A stretch of 64,000 nt of DNA, taken from assembly GCA_039619475.1 (NCBI GenBank), contig CM077115.1:26549083-26613082 (forward strand). The letters are read 5' to 3'. Position numbers and translations under genes: made by a program. Position 1 is the stretch's first letter, and the number at the start of each line of letters is the position of its first letter. The DNA comes from Icerya purchasi (taxonomy: Eukaryota; Arthropoda; Insecta; Hemiptera; Monophlebidae). Below, one piece after another: positions 23,820 through 36,872 of this stretch. The notes under the pieces were generated by a model that was given only the letters and a program-made list of their open reading frames with translations, had not been told where the DNA came from and searched no databases.

Positions 23820-24185
23820 TTAACATTATTATTTGCTCAAGCTGAGATATTCTGTCTTGCAGGTACCTGGTTTTTCCTGTTTTCTTCTTTCAGAACGCTG
23901 TCTTCGTCTTCTATTGACTTGACGATATTTCATCCAGTCTGTGACCTAGTTCAGTTTCATATCCTCAAACTGTTGCGGTAGTGTCATCGTGTCATTCTTT
24001 GGTGATAATAAAATTGACATATTCTTACGTTCATTTTTGCAGCCCGAGCTCTTTATCTTTCGCTGAAGTCGATCTTTCCTGCCAGATACTTGATGCGTTA
24101 TTAGGGCAGTAAAAGTGGAGAAATCTGTCGCATTGATGGCAAGTAACAAAATCGCCATTCTCAGGAAAAAGAGAAATTCATTTTG
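23820..24185 (-). pseudogene. decayed protein with PHD-like finger and coiled coil, possibly a transposon ORF
   Basis: The - strand, with frameshifts, shows GDFVTCHQCDRFLHFYCP at about 24100-24150, a zinc-finger-like C-x2-C-x4-H-x2-C spacing as in PHD fingers. A Lys/Gln-rich stretch and a helical segment ending RISQLEQIIM follow. Candidate sources are a LINE ORF1 or a transposase accessory domain. I cannot assign it. Confidence 0.4.
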
Positions 24186-24499
24186 AAAATAAATAAAATT
24201 CGGTCCTTTAGACCTTGCTATGAAGAGAAGACCCCCAGATGTGTTAGTCTTCTATAATTCTTGCAGTATGGTCAGTTTCAATTGCTTTTCTTCGCAAAAT
24301 GAAATAAATGTCTTATAAGTTTGGCATAAAAATATTACCGATTTCCTTGCAGGATTTTCTTGTTAGCTCTCGGTGTGAGAATGGCATAGACGTTAATAAG
24401 GTTCAGAAGTCAATGACATGTCATCTTTTTTTTTTTTTTTTTTTTTTGCAATATAAATATTGCGTTTTGAAGAGAAAATGTACAGGATGATGCGCATGT

Positions 24500-24722
24500 A
24501 GGTTACTGTTCCGCCATTTTTCGCGGTTTTCGATTTTATAAATGCTATTTTTTACGTTATTTGTTGTTTGCTTTTTTTTTTTTCTCTTATTTTAGATAAT
24601 TTTTTAAAGCTCTCGACGAAGAAACATTAACTTTTCTGAAGTATTGGACAAAGAATGGACTATAATAGCTTACCGGATACGATAATAATCTTTTCTCGAA
24701 AATTCGAAATGTGTATCAACAT

Positions 24723-24753
<31 letters not shown>

Positions 24754-26528
24754 TAATTTTTACTAAAGCGAAAAAAAAGTAAAATCAAGTTATTATTTTT
24801 ATAATTTTTATAATTTTTTACTTTCGTTACCTTCTGAAATTAGTCAATAGCGAGCCTTTAGAAGTGAATTTTTCTTTATTTAAACTGATATAGGGAGCTT
24901 CTCTACACTGATACCATATCGACGAAAATGTGCGTTTATACGAAAGATGAAAATCGCCTCATTTAAATATGTGCAAATTATCTCGGTTGAATTTAAGAAC
25001 GGCGTTTTTCAATGTACAAAAATATGTTACGTTATAAAATAGGCGCAATCCTTCGACATCATTTGAGCATGTATATGAAATATTCAACGATTTTAATTTT
25101 ATACTTGCCGCCGGGCTACGTTTTTACACATGTTATTTATACAGTTTAGTTGTATTTATTGCACAATTAAGGTTTACCTTTAAAATTATTCATAATCAGA
25201 CGGACCCTGTCGGCTGTTTAAAAAAAGTGTGAATATACATATATATATACATATGCGATAAATCTAATTTAAAATTTTTATGGTATTTCTTTAAGTTCCG
25301 AAAAAAATAATTGTCACGTTTTAATGTTTTTAAAATCACCAACTTCTGGGCCTTGGTTATTAATGTTTAAATGCGAAATTATAAACGAATACGATTAGGT
25401 TTCAATAGTTATCGGCCACTTACAGTGTTTTCTTTTCATATTGTATGCTTATACAGTAACCGTCTTTTTCTAAGTTTTAAACATTTCCTCTTAGTACATC
25501 GGTTCACCTAAAATAAGTCGTTACTGGTAAAACTTTGCTTACATTAAAAATGAAGGTTAAATTCTATGACTTATCTGAATAAATCGATATATTATTTTCG
25601 ATCAAACGGTCATTTCGTTCTTATTCTCCGATGCCGAGATAGTCTCTTTTTGCCTTATAATCCATAAGTGAGTTAACATAAATATAATCGATTATTAAAA
25701 CATTTTAAGCTGAAAAGAATAATACGTATGTCGACACTTCCATGTGGTTGATTAGTATTTCCGAATATTGCGGATACACTAAAAATTCGATATTGTGTCC
25801 TGTTTAAATGATAAAACATTAATTTTAAGTAGTAAATTTTAACTATTTTCTTTTCTTAATTATTGCACAAAGAACGATGTTGGTGCGAAAATATCAGCCA
25901 CGATTAACAACGTTCTGTATATTCCGTAACAGTTGGTTACTCATAAATGCACGTATGAAATTGTCCCGTCTTTCACGTGAACCCTATCATTTTCGTGTAA
26001 TATTAACACATTTCTCTTAATTTCCAGTTTCTAAAAAATTCCGTCGTAGTTGAGTTTTTTTTTCTTTTTATGTGCGTGTATGTTTAACGAAGTCTTTTGC
26101 GTCAGTGACAGGCTAGAATTGTTATGTACGTTTTATAATGATACGCATTGTACTTTTATTATTTCCTTTTTTTGGATCATACTTTTTGGTATTGTTTCGC
26201 GCACTTTACGTTCTTATTTATTGTATTTAATTCCGGAACCTGAAAATGTTATTCCGAATAGCTTGAAGAAAGAAATTGTAAATTTTATGACGCGTGTTTA
26301 TGAAGTAAAATTTAAAAAAAAAGTATTTTACATTTGCTTCTACCTATGAAAAATGCGTTAATGAACAGATCAAATTGAAATGAAAATATGTACCATGGCT
26401 AGTAAAATTTCCAATGTTGAACCGGTATTTTTGTTCTACTTTTTTTTCCCATTTTCGACCTATTTACGTATTATTATTAATATGAGTTATTTTATAAGTT
26501 TTAATTATTTACGCGTACATATATATGT

Positions 26529-26561
<33 letters not shown>

Positions 26562-26640
26562 TACCACACAGACGGAACATGTCTCCGTAGAAGGACGGTT
26601 ATAGTATTAAATTACCTGAGACTAAATTTATATAGTGGAA
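24500..26640. other. AT-rich sequence, nothing firmly recognised
   Basis: It contains a long A tract (24727-24752) and a GA microsatellite at 26528-26562. The 99-codon frame at 26050-26349 is hydrophobic but shows no family motif and no splice context, so it is left unassigned. Confidence 0.5.
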
Positions 26641-29600
26641 ACTGATTACTCTCCCTTGTTTTAATTCTTCCTAGCTTTAAACATGTTGGCCGCTTTTAAA
26701 ATATTTCAATGGAATTATCGCAGCCTTAGAGCCAATAAAAATTTATTAGAGGGTCTATTGAATCTCCATGATATCAATGTTGCTCTTATTTCTGAAACTT
26801 GACTCCGTACCAGTATAGATCTAAAATTTAGAGGTTTCAACTCGGTAAGGTACGATCGCGAGGATGGTTATGGTGGAACTGCTGCCCTCATTAGGAACGA
26901 TATTCCCCTTTTCTCCCACAATGCTCCTTCTAGCCTTTTCTCTAATACTAATCAGCCTAATATCGTCCACATTTCTATTCCTGCTAATTCTAGTCGCCCC
27001 TTAAACTTGATTTACGTCTTTGCACCTCCTGATGATGATCTTAATCACTTTCCCCTCTCTATTTTTTTTAATTCTCTCTCACAACGTTTTATCATTGGCG
27101 GCGACTGGAACGCACGCTCTTCCTTATGGGGTTGCTCATCTTATAGTTCTAGTGGTGTAATTTTTGGAAATTTTATTATTTCCGATAATTTAGTTCTCCT
27201 TAATGACTCCTTGCCTACCTACATTAAGAGTCCGTCTATCTTCAGCTCCCTTAATCTAACCTTTTCTTCCCTCAGTGCTGGCCTCAACTATAACTGGAGG
27301 ACTCCTTGGCAGTGATCATGTTTTCATTTTATTAACTATTCCTAATCTTCCTTCTCCTACTTTCTGAAGCCCCCCCCCCCCCCGTGGAATCTTTCTAAAA
27401 CAAACTGGACTCTGTTTCGATCTATTGTTGATTCTTTGCTTCTTGATTATCAACCTTCCTCCGACCCCATATCATCCCACAATTCTTTTCTTCACTCTAT
27501 TACGTTTGTTCTTTCTTTGTCTTCTCCTTCTCATTTCTCCCTACCCTCCAAGCGTGGTGTTACGGCATCTTCACTCTGGTGGAATGAAGAATGCAATGCA
27601 GCTGTTAGTCCTAGCCGAGCCACTTTCAGAAACTTCCGTTCCAGTTCTACTATTGAGAATTTTCTTGCTCATAAACGAGCTTATGCAAGAGCTATACTTA
27701 AAGTCGTGAAGAAGTCCTCTTGGGAAAATTTTTGTTCTTCCTTCTCCAGAACGATTGCTCTCCCCCGTATTTGGAAATTAGTTAAAGCTTCCAAATCCTC
27801 ATTCCCTGAACGTCCTTCTAACCTCAACCTTTCGCCCTGATAGTCTTTTATCCTTTGTCGAATCTGTCGCCCCCGATTTCGTCCCTATTCTTTCCCTTTC
27901 GCACAAAATTCTTCCTCTCACCTTCTTACATCCACTTCCAATATCAATGAATTAAAGTCTGTTCTTCCAAACTCTATCAGTCCTATACCGGATCTAGATG
28001 GTATTCCATATATTGTTCTTAAAAATCTGTCTGAGCAGTCCCTTGTGTTCCTCCTTCAGCTCTTTAATTTATTTTTGTTCAGAGGTATCACTCCCCTTTC
28101 CTGGAACTCTTTCATCATTATTCCTATCCCTAAGAAAAATTCACGCCGTATCTCCTTTGTATCATGTTTTAGGAAACTTTTTGAAGGTATGCTGAACAAG
28201 CGTCGAGATGGTGACTAGAACATTATAATTTACTTTTTAATATGTTTGGTTTTCGGCCAGGCATTGGCCCTACCGGTTGCATTAGCTTCTTTGCTTCCCA
28301 TATTTATAAATCTTTCATTCACAAACAGTATACAGTTGCTTCTTTTATTGATGTCTCTTCAGCCTTCGACAACGTTCTTTTGCTAACTCTGAGAGATTCA
28401 ATGGCAGCAATTAACCTTCCAGACAAGCTCATTTCCCTAACAATTAAACTTATGATGAATCGCACTCTCCATTTTTCCTCATCGGTGTCACAAGCTCCAA
28501 GAATTGTTTTCCGTGATCTTCCCTAAGGTTCCCCTCTCATTCCTACACTTTTTAACATTTACACTATTGCTATAGCATCTCTTCCTTTAAACTCCCTTTC
28601 CTTATTCTGATATTATTCATTTTTCCTCTTCTCACGACATCGCAGCTGCCAACGAGAAGCTTAATTCTTCTCTGGTTACGCACAACATTCTCTGTCGTTT
28701 GTTCATCTTTCTATTTCTCCTTCCAAATCTTCTTGCATGGTTTTCACTCTGCGTCCCTATAATCCCGTTTCTGTTAATAATTCTCTGAATTGGATGTATC
28801 TTCCTCGTGTTAGTTGCTTCTGCTATGTTGGAGTTTAACTTAATAGCCGACTAACCTTTTCCGAGTATATTAATTATCTTTTTCGTTCCACCATTAAACG
28901 ACTGAGCTTGCTGAAATCCTTATCACCAACCAAATGGGGAGGTGATCCTCTTGTACTCATTTCCTTGTATAGGTCCATTATTCGCTCCAAGTTTGATTAC
29001 TGTTAATTTATCTATGGCTGTGCCTGCAAATATCTTCTTTCCAAATTGGATAGAATACAGAATTCCTATCTCCGTCTATGTCTGCTCTTAAATCCTCTTC
29101 TATTTCAGCAATGCTTGCTGAATCTGATACATTTCCTCTTTCAGTTCAAAGATTTTATTTGGACTATCGTGTTATTTCTAAACGTGTACCTTGCATTTCC
29201 TCTCAACTTATTATCCCTTTCTACATTTCCATCGTCAGAAACGGGCGCTTTGCTTCTAATAAAATTCCCATCTGGCCTTTATATCTCGTCGTCTTTGTTA
29301 TTTTTCGTCCCATATAATTTCCAGTAATAATCTCTTTTTCTTTTCCTTTAATTATTTTGATCTCTCACGCCCTTCTAAAGTATATTTTCTTTCTAATCAG
29401 GTCTATGCCCCAGACGGTTATTAAACAGGAATGTCACGGCACTATCAGTTTCCTCTTTCCTTCTCATGTACTCATCTTCACTGATGTCTCTAGGGGCCTA
29501 GTGATGTCGGGGCTTCCTTTATTCTTTCCGATTTTGCTATTTCCGAATCCTCTTGTCTTCAGCCTTTTTATTCTATTTTTACAACCGAGTTGCTGGCTAT

Positions 29601-30430
29601 CCTATGTGCAATTATTTATATTTTCTCCAATCGTAACTTCTCCCACTGCCTGATAATGACCGACTCCATAAGTGCCTTTCAGGCTATTAGTTTACCTCTT
29701 CCCCCTCCCTCTTCAGACTTGATCACTCTTCGTATATGATCTCTCATTCTCAATCTTTTCTTTTATCACTCTATCCGCGTTGATCTGCTGTGGGTTCCTG
29801 GTGTCATAAAGGCATCGAGGGTAACGAAGTGGTGGATGCTTTAGCTCAGGTTGCTATCCGTTCCCGTTTTTACTTTAAAAAAATCCCTACTACTAATCTA
29901 TTATCCTTAAGTAAGAAATTTCGCTTTAAATTTTGGTCAGATATGTACTCGACCTTTACCAATGATCGCTCCTTCTACCTCTCTATTCAACCTAACCTTC
30001 CTGCTAATCCTTGGTTCTCAGAATTCTCTTCTCTTCTACGTTCTGTTATTGCCTCTATTATTCGCCTACTTTTCAATCATACTTTATTGTCCTCTTCACG
30101 CTATCGTCTCTTTTTGGTTTCCTCTCCTTATTGTCCTCTACATCCTGATGAAGTATTTATCTGTGATGCTAATCACATTTTCTTTGAGCGTTCTGTTCTT
30201 TCTGCGGAACGCTTTTCCTTTTATTTACTTCTCTTAAAGTTAATGCTTCTTACTCCCTATTGTACTTCCTATATCTTGTCCTTTTCTTCTAGGGTCTGTT
30301 GTTCCTGCCATTGGTTCCTTTATTTCAGCTATTTCCGATCGAATTAAGTTTTAATTATTAATTCTTCTTCCTATTGTTTCTGGGTGGGGTCCCTGATTGA
30401 TGAGTCTAGAAAAAAAAGAAGAAAAAACCT
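26640..30430 (+). pseudogene. I-group LINE: endonuclease, reverse transcriptase and RNase H, decayed
   Basis: This is the largest element in the window. From an ATG at 26683 the endonuclease reads FQWNYRSLRANK and VALISET, then a TGA where Trp is expected. It continues to IIGGDWNARSSLWGC (catalytic Asp-Asn) near 27092. Reverse-transcriptase blocks are LDGIPYIVLKN (near 27990), FGFRPGIGPTGC (28245), SFIDVSSAFDNV (motif A, 28345) and a broken motif B. The YADD box is deleted. RNase H ends with LWVPG-HKGIEGNEVVDALA near 29790. A C-terminal Cys/His cluster (CDANHIFFE) follows. The 3' end is an A-rich tail at about 30411-30426. A run of about 16 C at 27368 lies at a frame break. Codon usage is pyrimidine-rich throughout. 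RNase H plus endonuclease fits the I group. Confidence 0.88.
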
Positions 30431-31499
30431 GGCGGATGAGTAAAATGTACTGCATATTGGTTCTTTCTTGTGGTACACTTCTTTACGAAAGACGCGAAAA
30501 AAATAAAGAGTAATGGTAAAATATCATTTTTTTCTTTTTACTCAAACGGTGGATTAAGGCAAAGAATAATCCACAAACGGGATGGACGGATGAAGATACG
30601 AATGCAAAAGCAGGCTTTGAAATAGTAGACAGATAATTTTTGAGAAGTTTGCTCCAAAACTGTAGCACAGAATGGAATGCCTCTGCGGTGTGTGTAGTCT
30701 TAAGTGTTAACTCTTTTCTTCGCAAGAATTACAAAATCAATAAGACAAAAACCTCCCATAGAATGAAAAGTGAGTTGCCAGTACTTGACAGGAACCACTT
30801 CTGATTATTATTGGCAGGAATCACGTTGACTGTAGAGACGTTTTAAGCGAATATCAACTGCCATTTTTTTGACGTCGACAGGAGGTCATGTATCAAAATG
30901 ATCTGTTACGCCATTACAGATATTATTATTATGCGTTTTCGCTTCCTATTTTTTTTTTTCTTTTTGCAAATTTGAAATTTTCTCATTTCCATTTTCGACG
31001 CGAGACCGAGAGATCCGAATTCTCGGTGGGAAGTTGGCCCGCGTTGATAAAATTACTCGGTTTAAAAGGATTCCAGCCGTCGGAAATTACATCTACTTAA
31101 AGGGGGACAGAGAGACGGAGAGAATTTTAATTTCGCATACATATTTTTCATTGAAATAGCAATTTCGTGCGTAAGACTTTTTATTACTTTTTCCAATTTA
31201 AAATTTCGCGAGAAGCGAAAATTTAGGTGAAAAATCTTAATGCATTTATAATTTATTTCTGCCGCTATTCTTAATACCTAAGTACCGACGTTCCAGTAAA
31301 AAGCTATAAAATTGGAGAAAATTGCAGGTTTAGTAAATAAATTTTCCTATATTTCCTCTCCGTTTTCGTTTTTCCCTGTACTCCTATTATTATTTTTATT
31401 TTTTTGTACTTTTCGCTTTTTTTAATGTCTATTTAATATGGCATTCGAGTGAAATATGTTTTCCATTAGAACGCTGTCACGCATTCCACCACACGTTTC

Positions 31500-31780
31500 G
31501 GCTTCTTCTTCGTGCCTCTTTCATAACTTTGTGTTCATTGTTCGCCGAAAATGCCGGAGTAAAACAACCTACCCTTAGAAAACAGCAAAAACGGCGCCGC
31601 CTTCGCCGCTTGCCCGCGCCGGATTAAACGGATGTGGAAATTTTTGACGGAGGGTGACGTAGATTTGACGGGGAAGGGTTGTTGTCGGAGCGGGAGGGGA
31701 GATCGTCGTCGTCGTCGTTGTTATATAGTGGTTTACGCGAGGAGAACAAACCGCACGGCGGCTTCGAGTGCGACAGCGAT
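31500..31780. promoter_or_regulatory. GC/CpG-rich island, possible promoter or 5' UTR
   Basis: In strongly AT-rich surroundings this stretch is rich in CG dinucleotides (GGCGCCGCCTTCGCCGCTTG near 31593, a GTC array near 31707). The frame at 31632-31892 is driven by trinucleotide repeats and is probably not a protein. No splice-linked exon could be shown. A role as a promoter or untranslated first exon is inference from composition only. Confidence 0.3.
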
Positions 31781-31795
31781 AAAAGAAATAATAAT

Positions 31796-31862
31796 GTTGA
31801 TAATAATAAATAATAGTAATAATAATAGTAACGATAATAATAATAATAATAATAATAATAGA
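31796..31862. repeat. AAT-type microsatellite
   Basis: Imperfect AAT/AGT/AAC triplets running into perfect AAT repeats. Confidence 0.85.
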
Positions 31863-33314
31863 GAAAAGAGTGGCGGGAGAGCGAGGGAATAAAGGCTCTC
31901 CGGCAACGGCAAAGCCTTTGCTTGTCTGCCTAGAGTAACTTCGGGGCGTTTACTACTAATATAAACTTTTAGGTTATTTTTATTATTTGTTTATTCCGGG
32001 CTATAAATATAAATCACTGGCAGTTTACTTTTGCGCTTATCGCATTCCGCTATAAATCTATTTCCTCCGCGACCTCATCTTCGTCCGTTTTATTATAAGA
32101 AGTGTATCTGAACAGGCGCATATCTATCTGTACTTTTTATATCGTAATAATAATTTGTTTGTCTGATTTTTCTGTCTCTTCTCAGACACACACTCCACAT
32201 TCCTTCCCTTTCTCTGCGATTTCCCTTTATTTTTCCATCATTTTGTTTGTAATAGCCCGAGTAAAATACCGTAGATAGAGTTGTTCTTTCTCCGTCCTCC
32301 TCCTCTTTATAAACCTATTCTCGATTTAGAATTTTCTTTATTTTCTCCTTCTTTCTGCTACACTCTATTTTTGTTATTCATTTTTTCCTTCTTGTTCTAC
32401 TCTAGCAGTTTCCAACAGTTTCTCAAGTCATCGTTTTTATATTAGTGTCGGAAAGAGAGAGAGAGCGTGACAGAGGCTGTTAGGGGTTTTATTACTTTTT
32501 CGTATTTCGTTAGTAATTAATGCGATACAATTGTTAATCATCGCGAATAGAAATAGTTTCTTAACCTTTTTGTTACATTATCATCGCGTTTTTTAAATTT
32601 ATAAATCGGCGGCTGCTACCATTTTATCACCGACTAGTGTAGTAAAACAAGCAGGTCGATGTTATTTCGTTAATTACGTTACTATAGTCCGTTCAACGAA
32701 AATGTGCCGATTGAAAAAAGTCGACATAAATCGATATTTATTATCCCCTACACCCATACACACACACACACACCCTATAAAAATGCTGAAGTATTATAGT
32801 TTTAAGTGAAAATTAAGTGTTCATTTAAACCGTAGGAAGTTATCTTTTAGTGACTTTAGTTCATTTAATTAATATTATTTTAATAGTAGAATTCATTAAA
32901 ATTAAATTACGACGTTAAGATTTATTTTTATTTGATTAGTTTTTTCTTAGAAATGTTATAAATAACAGTAACAAAATTCAGATTAATTATAAGTGATTGA
33001 AATAGTGAAATAAATTAAAACGTGAAAAATGAATACCATCGCAACCATTTATAAATTTTCACAGAATTTGTATATTGTTAATTTAATTTTCCGAAAATAT
33101 ACTATTCATAACGAAATTATGTTTAGTTAATAAATTACAATATTTTAATAAATTTCAATTATTAAAAAGACATTTGTAATTCTGCAATAATAATTACCGC
33201 TTCTTTTTTTTTTGTTCTCAGTATACATGTATATGTGCTATTGTGTTTATTTTTGCAGTTTCAATTTATTTGTTCATTAACACTTCTAATTTTTATCGAA
33301 ATATTTTTACTAGT

Positions 33315-33545
33315 TATGATTTTCTTATTTTCGTATTTTTCCAGTTTTATCTTATTTTCGTATTTTTCCAGTTTTATCTTATTTTCGTATTCTTCCACTT
33401 TTTCATCTTATTTTCGTATTTTTCCAGTTTTATCTTACTTTCGTATTCTTCCAGTTTTTCATTTTATTTTCGTATTTTTCCAGTTTTATCTTATTTTCGT
33501 ATTTTTCTAGTTTTTCATCTTATTTTCGTATTTTTCCAGGTTTAA
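33315..33545. repeat. minisatellite, about 27-30 bp unit, roughly eight copies
   Basis: Each unit contains TCTTATTTTCGTATTTTTCC followed by AGTTTT, with length variants that add TTTTTCA. Each thus carries a pyrimidine tract and CAG resembling a 3' splice site. Phe/Tyr-rich open frames across it in two registers are by-products of the repeat. Confidence 0.9.
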
Positions 33546-33730
33546 CTTATTTACTCTATTTATTTATTTTTACCGGTCATTTTTGTCCCATTCTTTCTAG
33601 ATATATGTTAGTCCTTCTCATGACTCTTGTTTGTACCTGCGATAGATTCTACTTTGTTTTACTAACATCTAACAACAAGAAAAGATATGAATGTTTGAAT
33701 CCATTTTCTGTATTACCACTTTATTAAATA

Positions 33731-33929
33731 TACATAAAAACAGGCATTACAGAAAATAATTATTTAGAAAATATAAAAACAGCCGACATGTTCCGGAGTT
33801 GCTTATTCCATAATCATGGAAATAATAAAAATTTTATTATAGCCATAATTATGATGTAACTCCGAAACGTGTCGGCTGTTTTTATATTTCCTAAATAATT
33901 ATTTTCTGTAATACCTGTTTTTATGTGTA
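33731..33929. repeat. foldback element, about 70-bp arms
   Basis: The left arm 33731-33801 (TACATAAAAACAGGCATTAC...) pairs with 33857-33929 at about five mismatches, with a 55-bp loop. The inner parts contain AGCCGACATGTTCCGGAGTT and its counterpart CTCCGAAACGTGTCGGCT. Confidence 0.85.
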
Positions 33930-35592
33930 TTTGATGAACAAGAAAAAAAGGTGATGAAGAATTGATATCAAACTTCGGATCAAGAGCGGGTATAAAAAAT
34001 TTCAATAAACAAAGTAAAATGATAATTGTAAATGTTTATAAGTTTTTCTCCAATTTAGCTGAAAACCTAAATAAAAATTTTCAATTTTAAACAAGTACAA
34101 AAGAACGCTACTGCTGCATGTAGAATAGCAGTAAAAGGCATTTATAGTATTGAAAAAGTTATTTTGATACATTGGAAAATAAACTATTTTGTAGAACGTC
34201 ACGAAAAACATATGAATGGAGAAAAATTTAAAATTACTATGTAAATTGTAAATTTATTTTATCTTTATTTATTTTCAATTTGTTATTTACCATAATAAAT
34301 ACGCTTAATTTATTTACTTCTTAATAAATTAAATACAAGTGTAATCACTAAAGCGAATACTGCCTGCTTCCATTTATTATCAAATTAATGAATGAAAATA
34401 CTGAAGAATGATAAAAATAGCGTGTGTTTGACATTACACGATCAATAATCAAATTTATCGCTGAGTTTAATTTAATTGAATAATAATAACAATAATAGAT
34501 ATTTTCATTATTTAAAATATTCGCTTTTGTATTTACAATTAAAGTAAAAATTATGCAGTTTTATTAATGATTATAAAATGAGCCTAAAATAGTGAACTGG
34601 AAAAAATTAACGAACAAAATAACCTTAAAATGAACTGATTAATTTCATTAATAAATTAATAGATGCGTGTTAGAGATGTTTTTTTTTGTTTTTTATAGGA
34701 ATAATAATGATTGTAAAATATATTTAACATATATGTATGTAATTTCGAATAAAGAAATAAAAGTTTCAATTTGAATTTAAATAATATTAAACGTTTGGTA
34801 ACAACGCTGTAATATCGACCTTTATCGAAATTATTCCGTAGGTACATTTTTATTGAGTAGATTTGTATTTTTTCGATTTGCTTTCTAATTTGCCATTTAA
34901 TAAAAAAATGATCAAATTTGAATATACCGTGTACGAAACAATTATATGTAAAAGTAAATAATCGAAAACACGGAATTGAGTGTAACCTTCGGCTCGCCAT
35001 CGGCCAACATCTTATCTTTAGTCGGATACCAGTTGTGTGCCGTGTGTCATATGTTGCTCGTTTCACGTACGTTTAGTTTTTGACAATAGCGTTACTTTAG
35101 CGAGTATCTTTGCCGAAATACGTACAAAGAATAAAATGGAAAAGGAAAAAAGATATTGTTTCCGATTACCTTTAGATTTCATTTTGAACTCTTGAAGATA
35201 TTTCTAGGTTCCGTTTTATTCTTCTAATCTGCAAAATGGTTAATTACTTTTTTATGGAAATCTTCTATATATTTTGCAAAAGGATTTATTCTTGTTGCAT
35301 TGAATTTTTTAAGAGAATCTTAGTAACTATTCAAAAATAATTGAAATCATCAGTTTCGTTAAATCACTCATAGGATTTCAAAAACAAATATCTTATCGAT
35401 GCCCTTTTTTTTTTTTTTTGGTTCATTAACCAAAAACATTTATCCAGAAACAGTTGAAAAAAGGAAAGAGTCAATTATATTTTAATGCGATCCGATATTG
35501 TTAAGAAGAAGGAACAAATAACGAAAATAACATGTAGAGAAGAAAAAGGCAGGATACAAGATAAAAAGAGTAGGAAGATAAAATCTCACCAA

Positions 35593-35819
35593 TATTAAAG
35601 GAAATGGAAAAACAACTTTTTATTTGGAAAATATATAAATTTCAAACTAAAACACAAACCTTGTAAAATACCATGATTCCCACTGTGTTCCCGAAACATG
35701 TCGGTACTTTAGTTTTAAATTTATATATTTTCCAAATAAAAAGTTGTTTTTTCATTTCCTTTAATATTGAATTTTCGGAAAAAGAAAAAAGAAAATTTAT
35801 CAATATAAAATCATACGAC
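35593..35819. mobile_element. foldback insertion with 13-bp target-site duplication, inside a LINE remnant
   Basis: AAAATCTCACCAA is found at 35580-35592 and 35820-35832. The inserted 227 bp begins with about 58-bp arms (about 35590-35651 and 35708-35768) that pair with only two mismatches. Its loop holds TCCCGAAACATGTCGGTAC, related to the core of 33731-33929. It lies at the end of the LINE remnant 35820-36020. Confidence 0.75.
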
Positions 35820-36020
35820 AAAATCTCACCAAATTGGAATACCAAATAGAACGCTCAACAGAAAGAGGTGAACACTCAAAGAACATATGATAAGCGTAGC
35901 AAATACGATTAGAATAGAGTGGACAATGCAGGAAGGAAGCGAATGAAAAGCGAAAACAAGAGGAAAATAATAGAATATGATTAAAACGTAACGAATAATG
36001 GAGATAGTATGTCAAAGTGA
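35820..36020 (-). pseudogene. 3' fragment of the I-group LINE family
   Basis: The - strand reads FNHILLFSSCFRFSFASF, then CYAYHMFFECSPLSVERS, matching the C-terminal Cys/His cluster of the LINE at 26640-30430. It is broken and interrupted on its left by the foldback insertion. Confidence 0.7.
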
Positions 36021-36872
36021 AAGAAATAGAAGAGATCCTAGATTAAGACTAGGTTAAACAGACAGATGAAATGAACAATTATTAGCAGAAAATGAAGGTA
36101 AAAATTTAAAATGGAAACTTTTACCCAGTCGCAGGAGGTGAGAAGATGGGATTTTTCTTAAGAAAGGAAGCATGGAAGCTTAGAGAAACAAAAACCTAAG
36201 TCATAACGAATCAGTCGCTTCATTATCAAAGGTGTCCGAATGGCTTGGAAACCAAAATAAATTAAGGATAATGGAATGCAAGGTGAACGTATACAGAGAG
36301 AATAGTGATCAGGAAGCGGGGAATAAATTAAACAGCATTCGTGGAGTCGGAGATAATCAAATAATTGAATGAAAGACGATTAGAGATAATGAAAATAACG
36401 TATACTGTAGGATAGTCATTAATTCATTTACGAATATAGAACAGAAAGAAAACGAAAAGCTTCGGAGAAGTTAAAATCTAGGAGGATAAAAAGGCTACTG
36501 ACCCTATCCAGCCTCTTCGAACCATTAGTAAACACGGTTACACGAGAAGGAAATAGTGTTTTTTTTTTTTTCCCGATATGTTAACAGGGGATGCTTACCC
36601 AACGCATAGAATTGGGAGTTATATTGGAAAAAGATTGGAAATTGAAAAAATAAAGGAAGCCGACAAAGGAACTATAATGGGAGAGGGGAATATAAAGGTG
36701 GTAAGGATTTTATTATTAAAACTTTTCCAAACTAAATGCAATTGAACTTTTTTTCTCTTAATTTCAGTTAAAGCGGCGTACCTGCAGGGCGGGAACCGAT
36801 TTAATTCGAAAGCGAATTACTCCGCACATCATTCATAGGCTGCCTCCGGTTCTCCCCGGATGCTTTGAATAA

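Noticed and set aside
31632..31892. 86-codon Arg/Asn-rich frame
   Set aside because: Built from GTC and AAT trinucleotide repeats; no family or splice support.
33235..33545. 91- and 100-codon Phe/Ser/Tyr-rich frames
   Set aside because: Both are register variants of the minisatellite and not membrane proteins.
33315..33545. CRISPR-like regular repeats
   Set aside because: Units are contiguous without unique spacers, and the DNA is eukaryotic.
34656..35066. 136-codon - strand frame
   Set aside because: Lys/Tyr/Phe-rich translation of AT-rich DNA with no motif; no splice or neighbour support.
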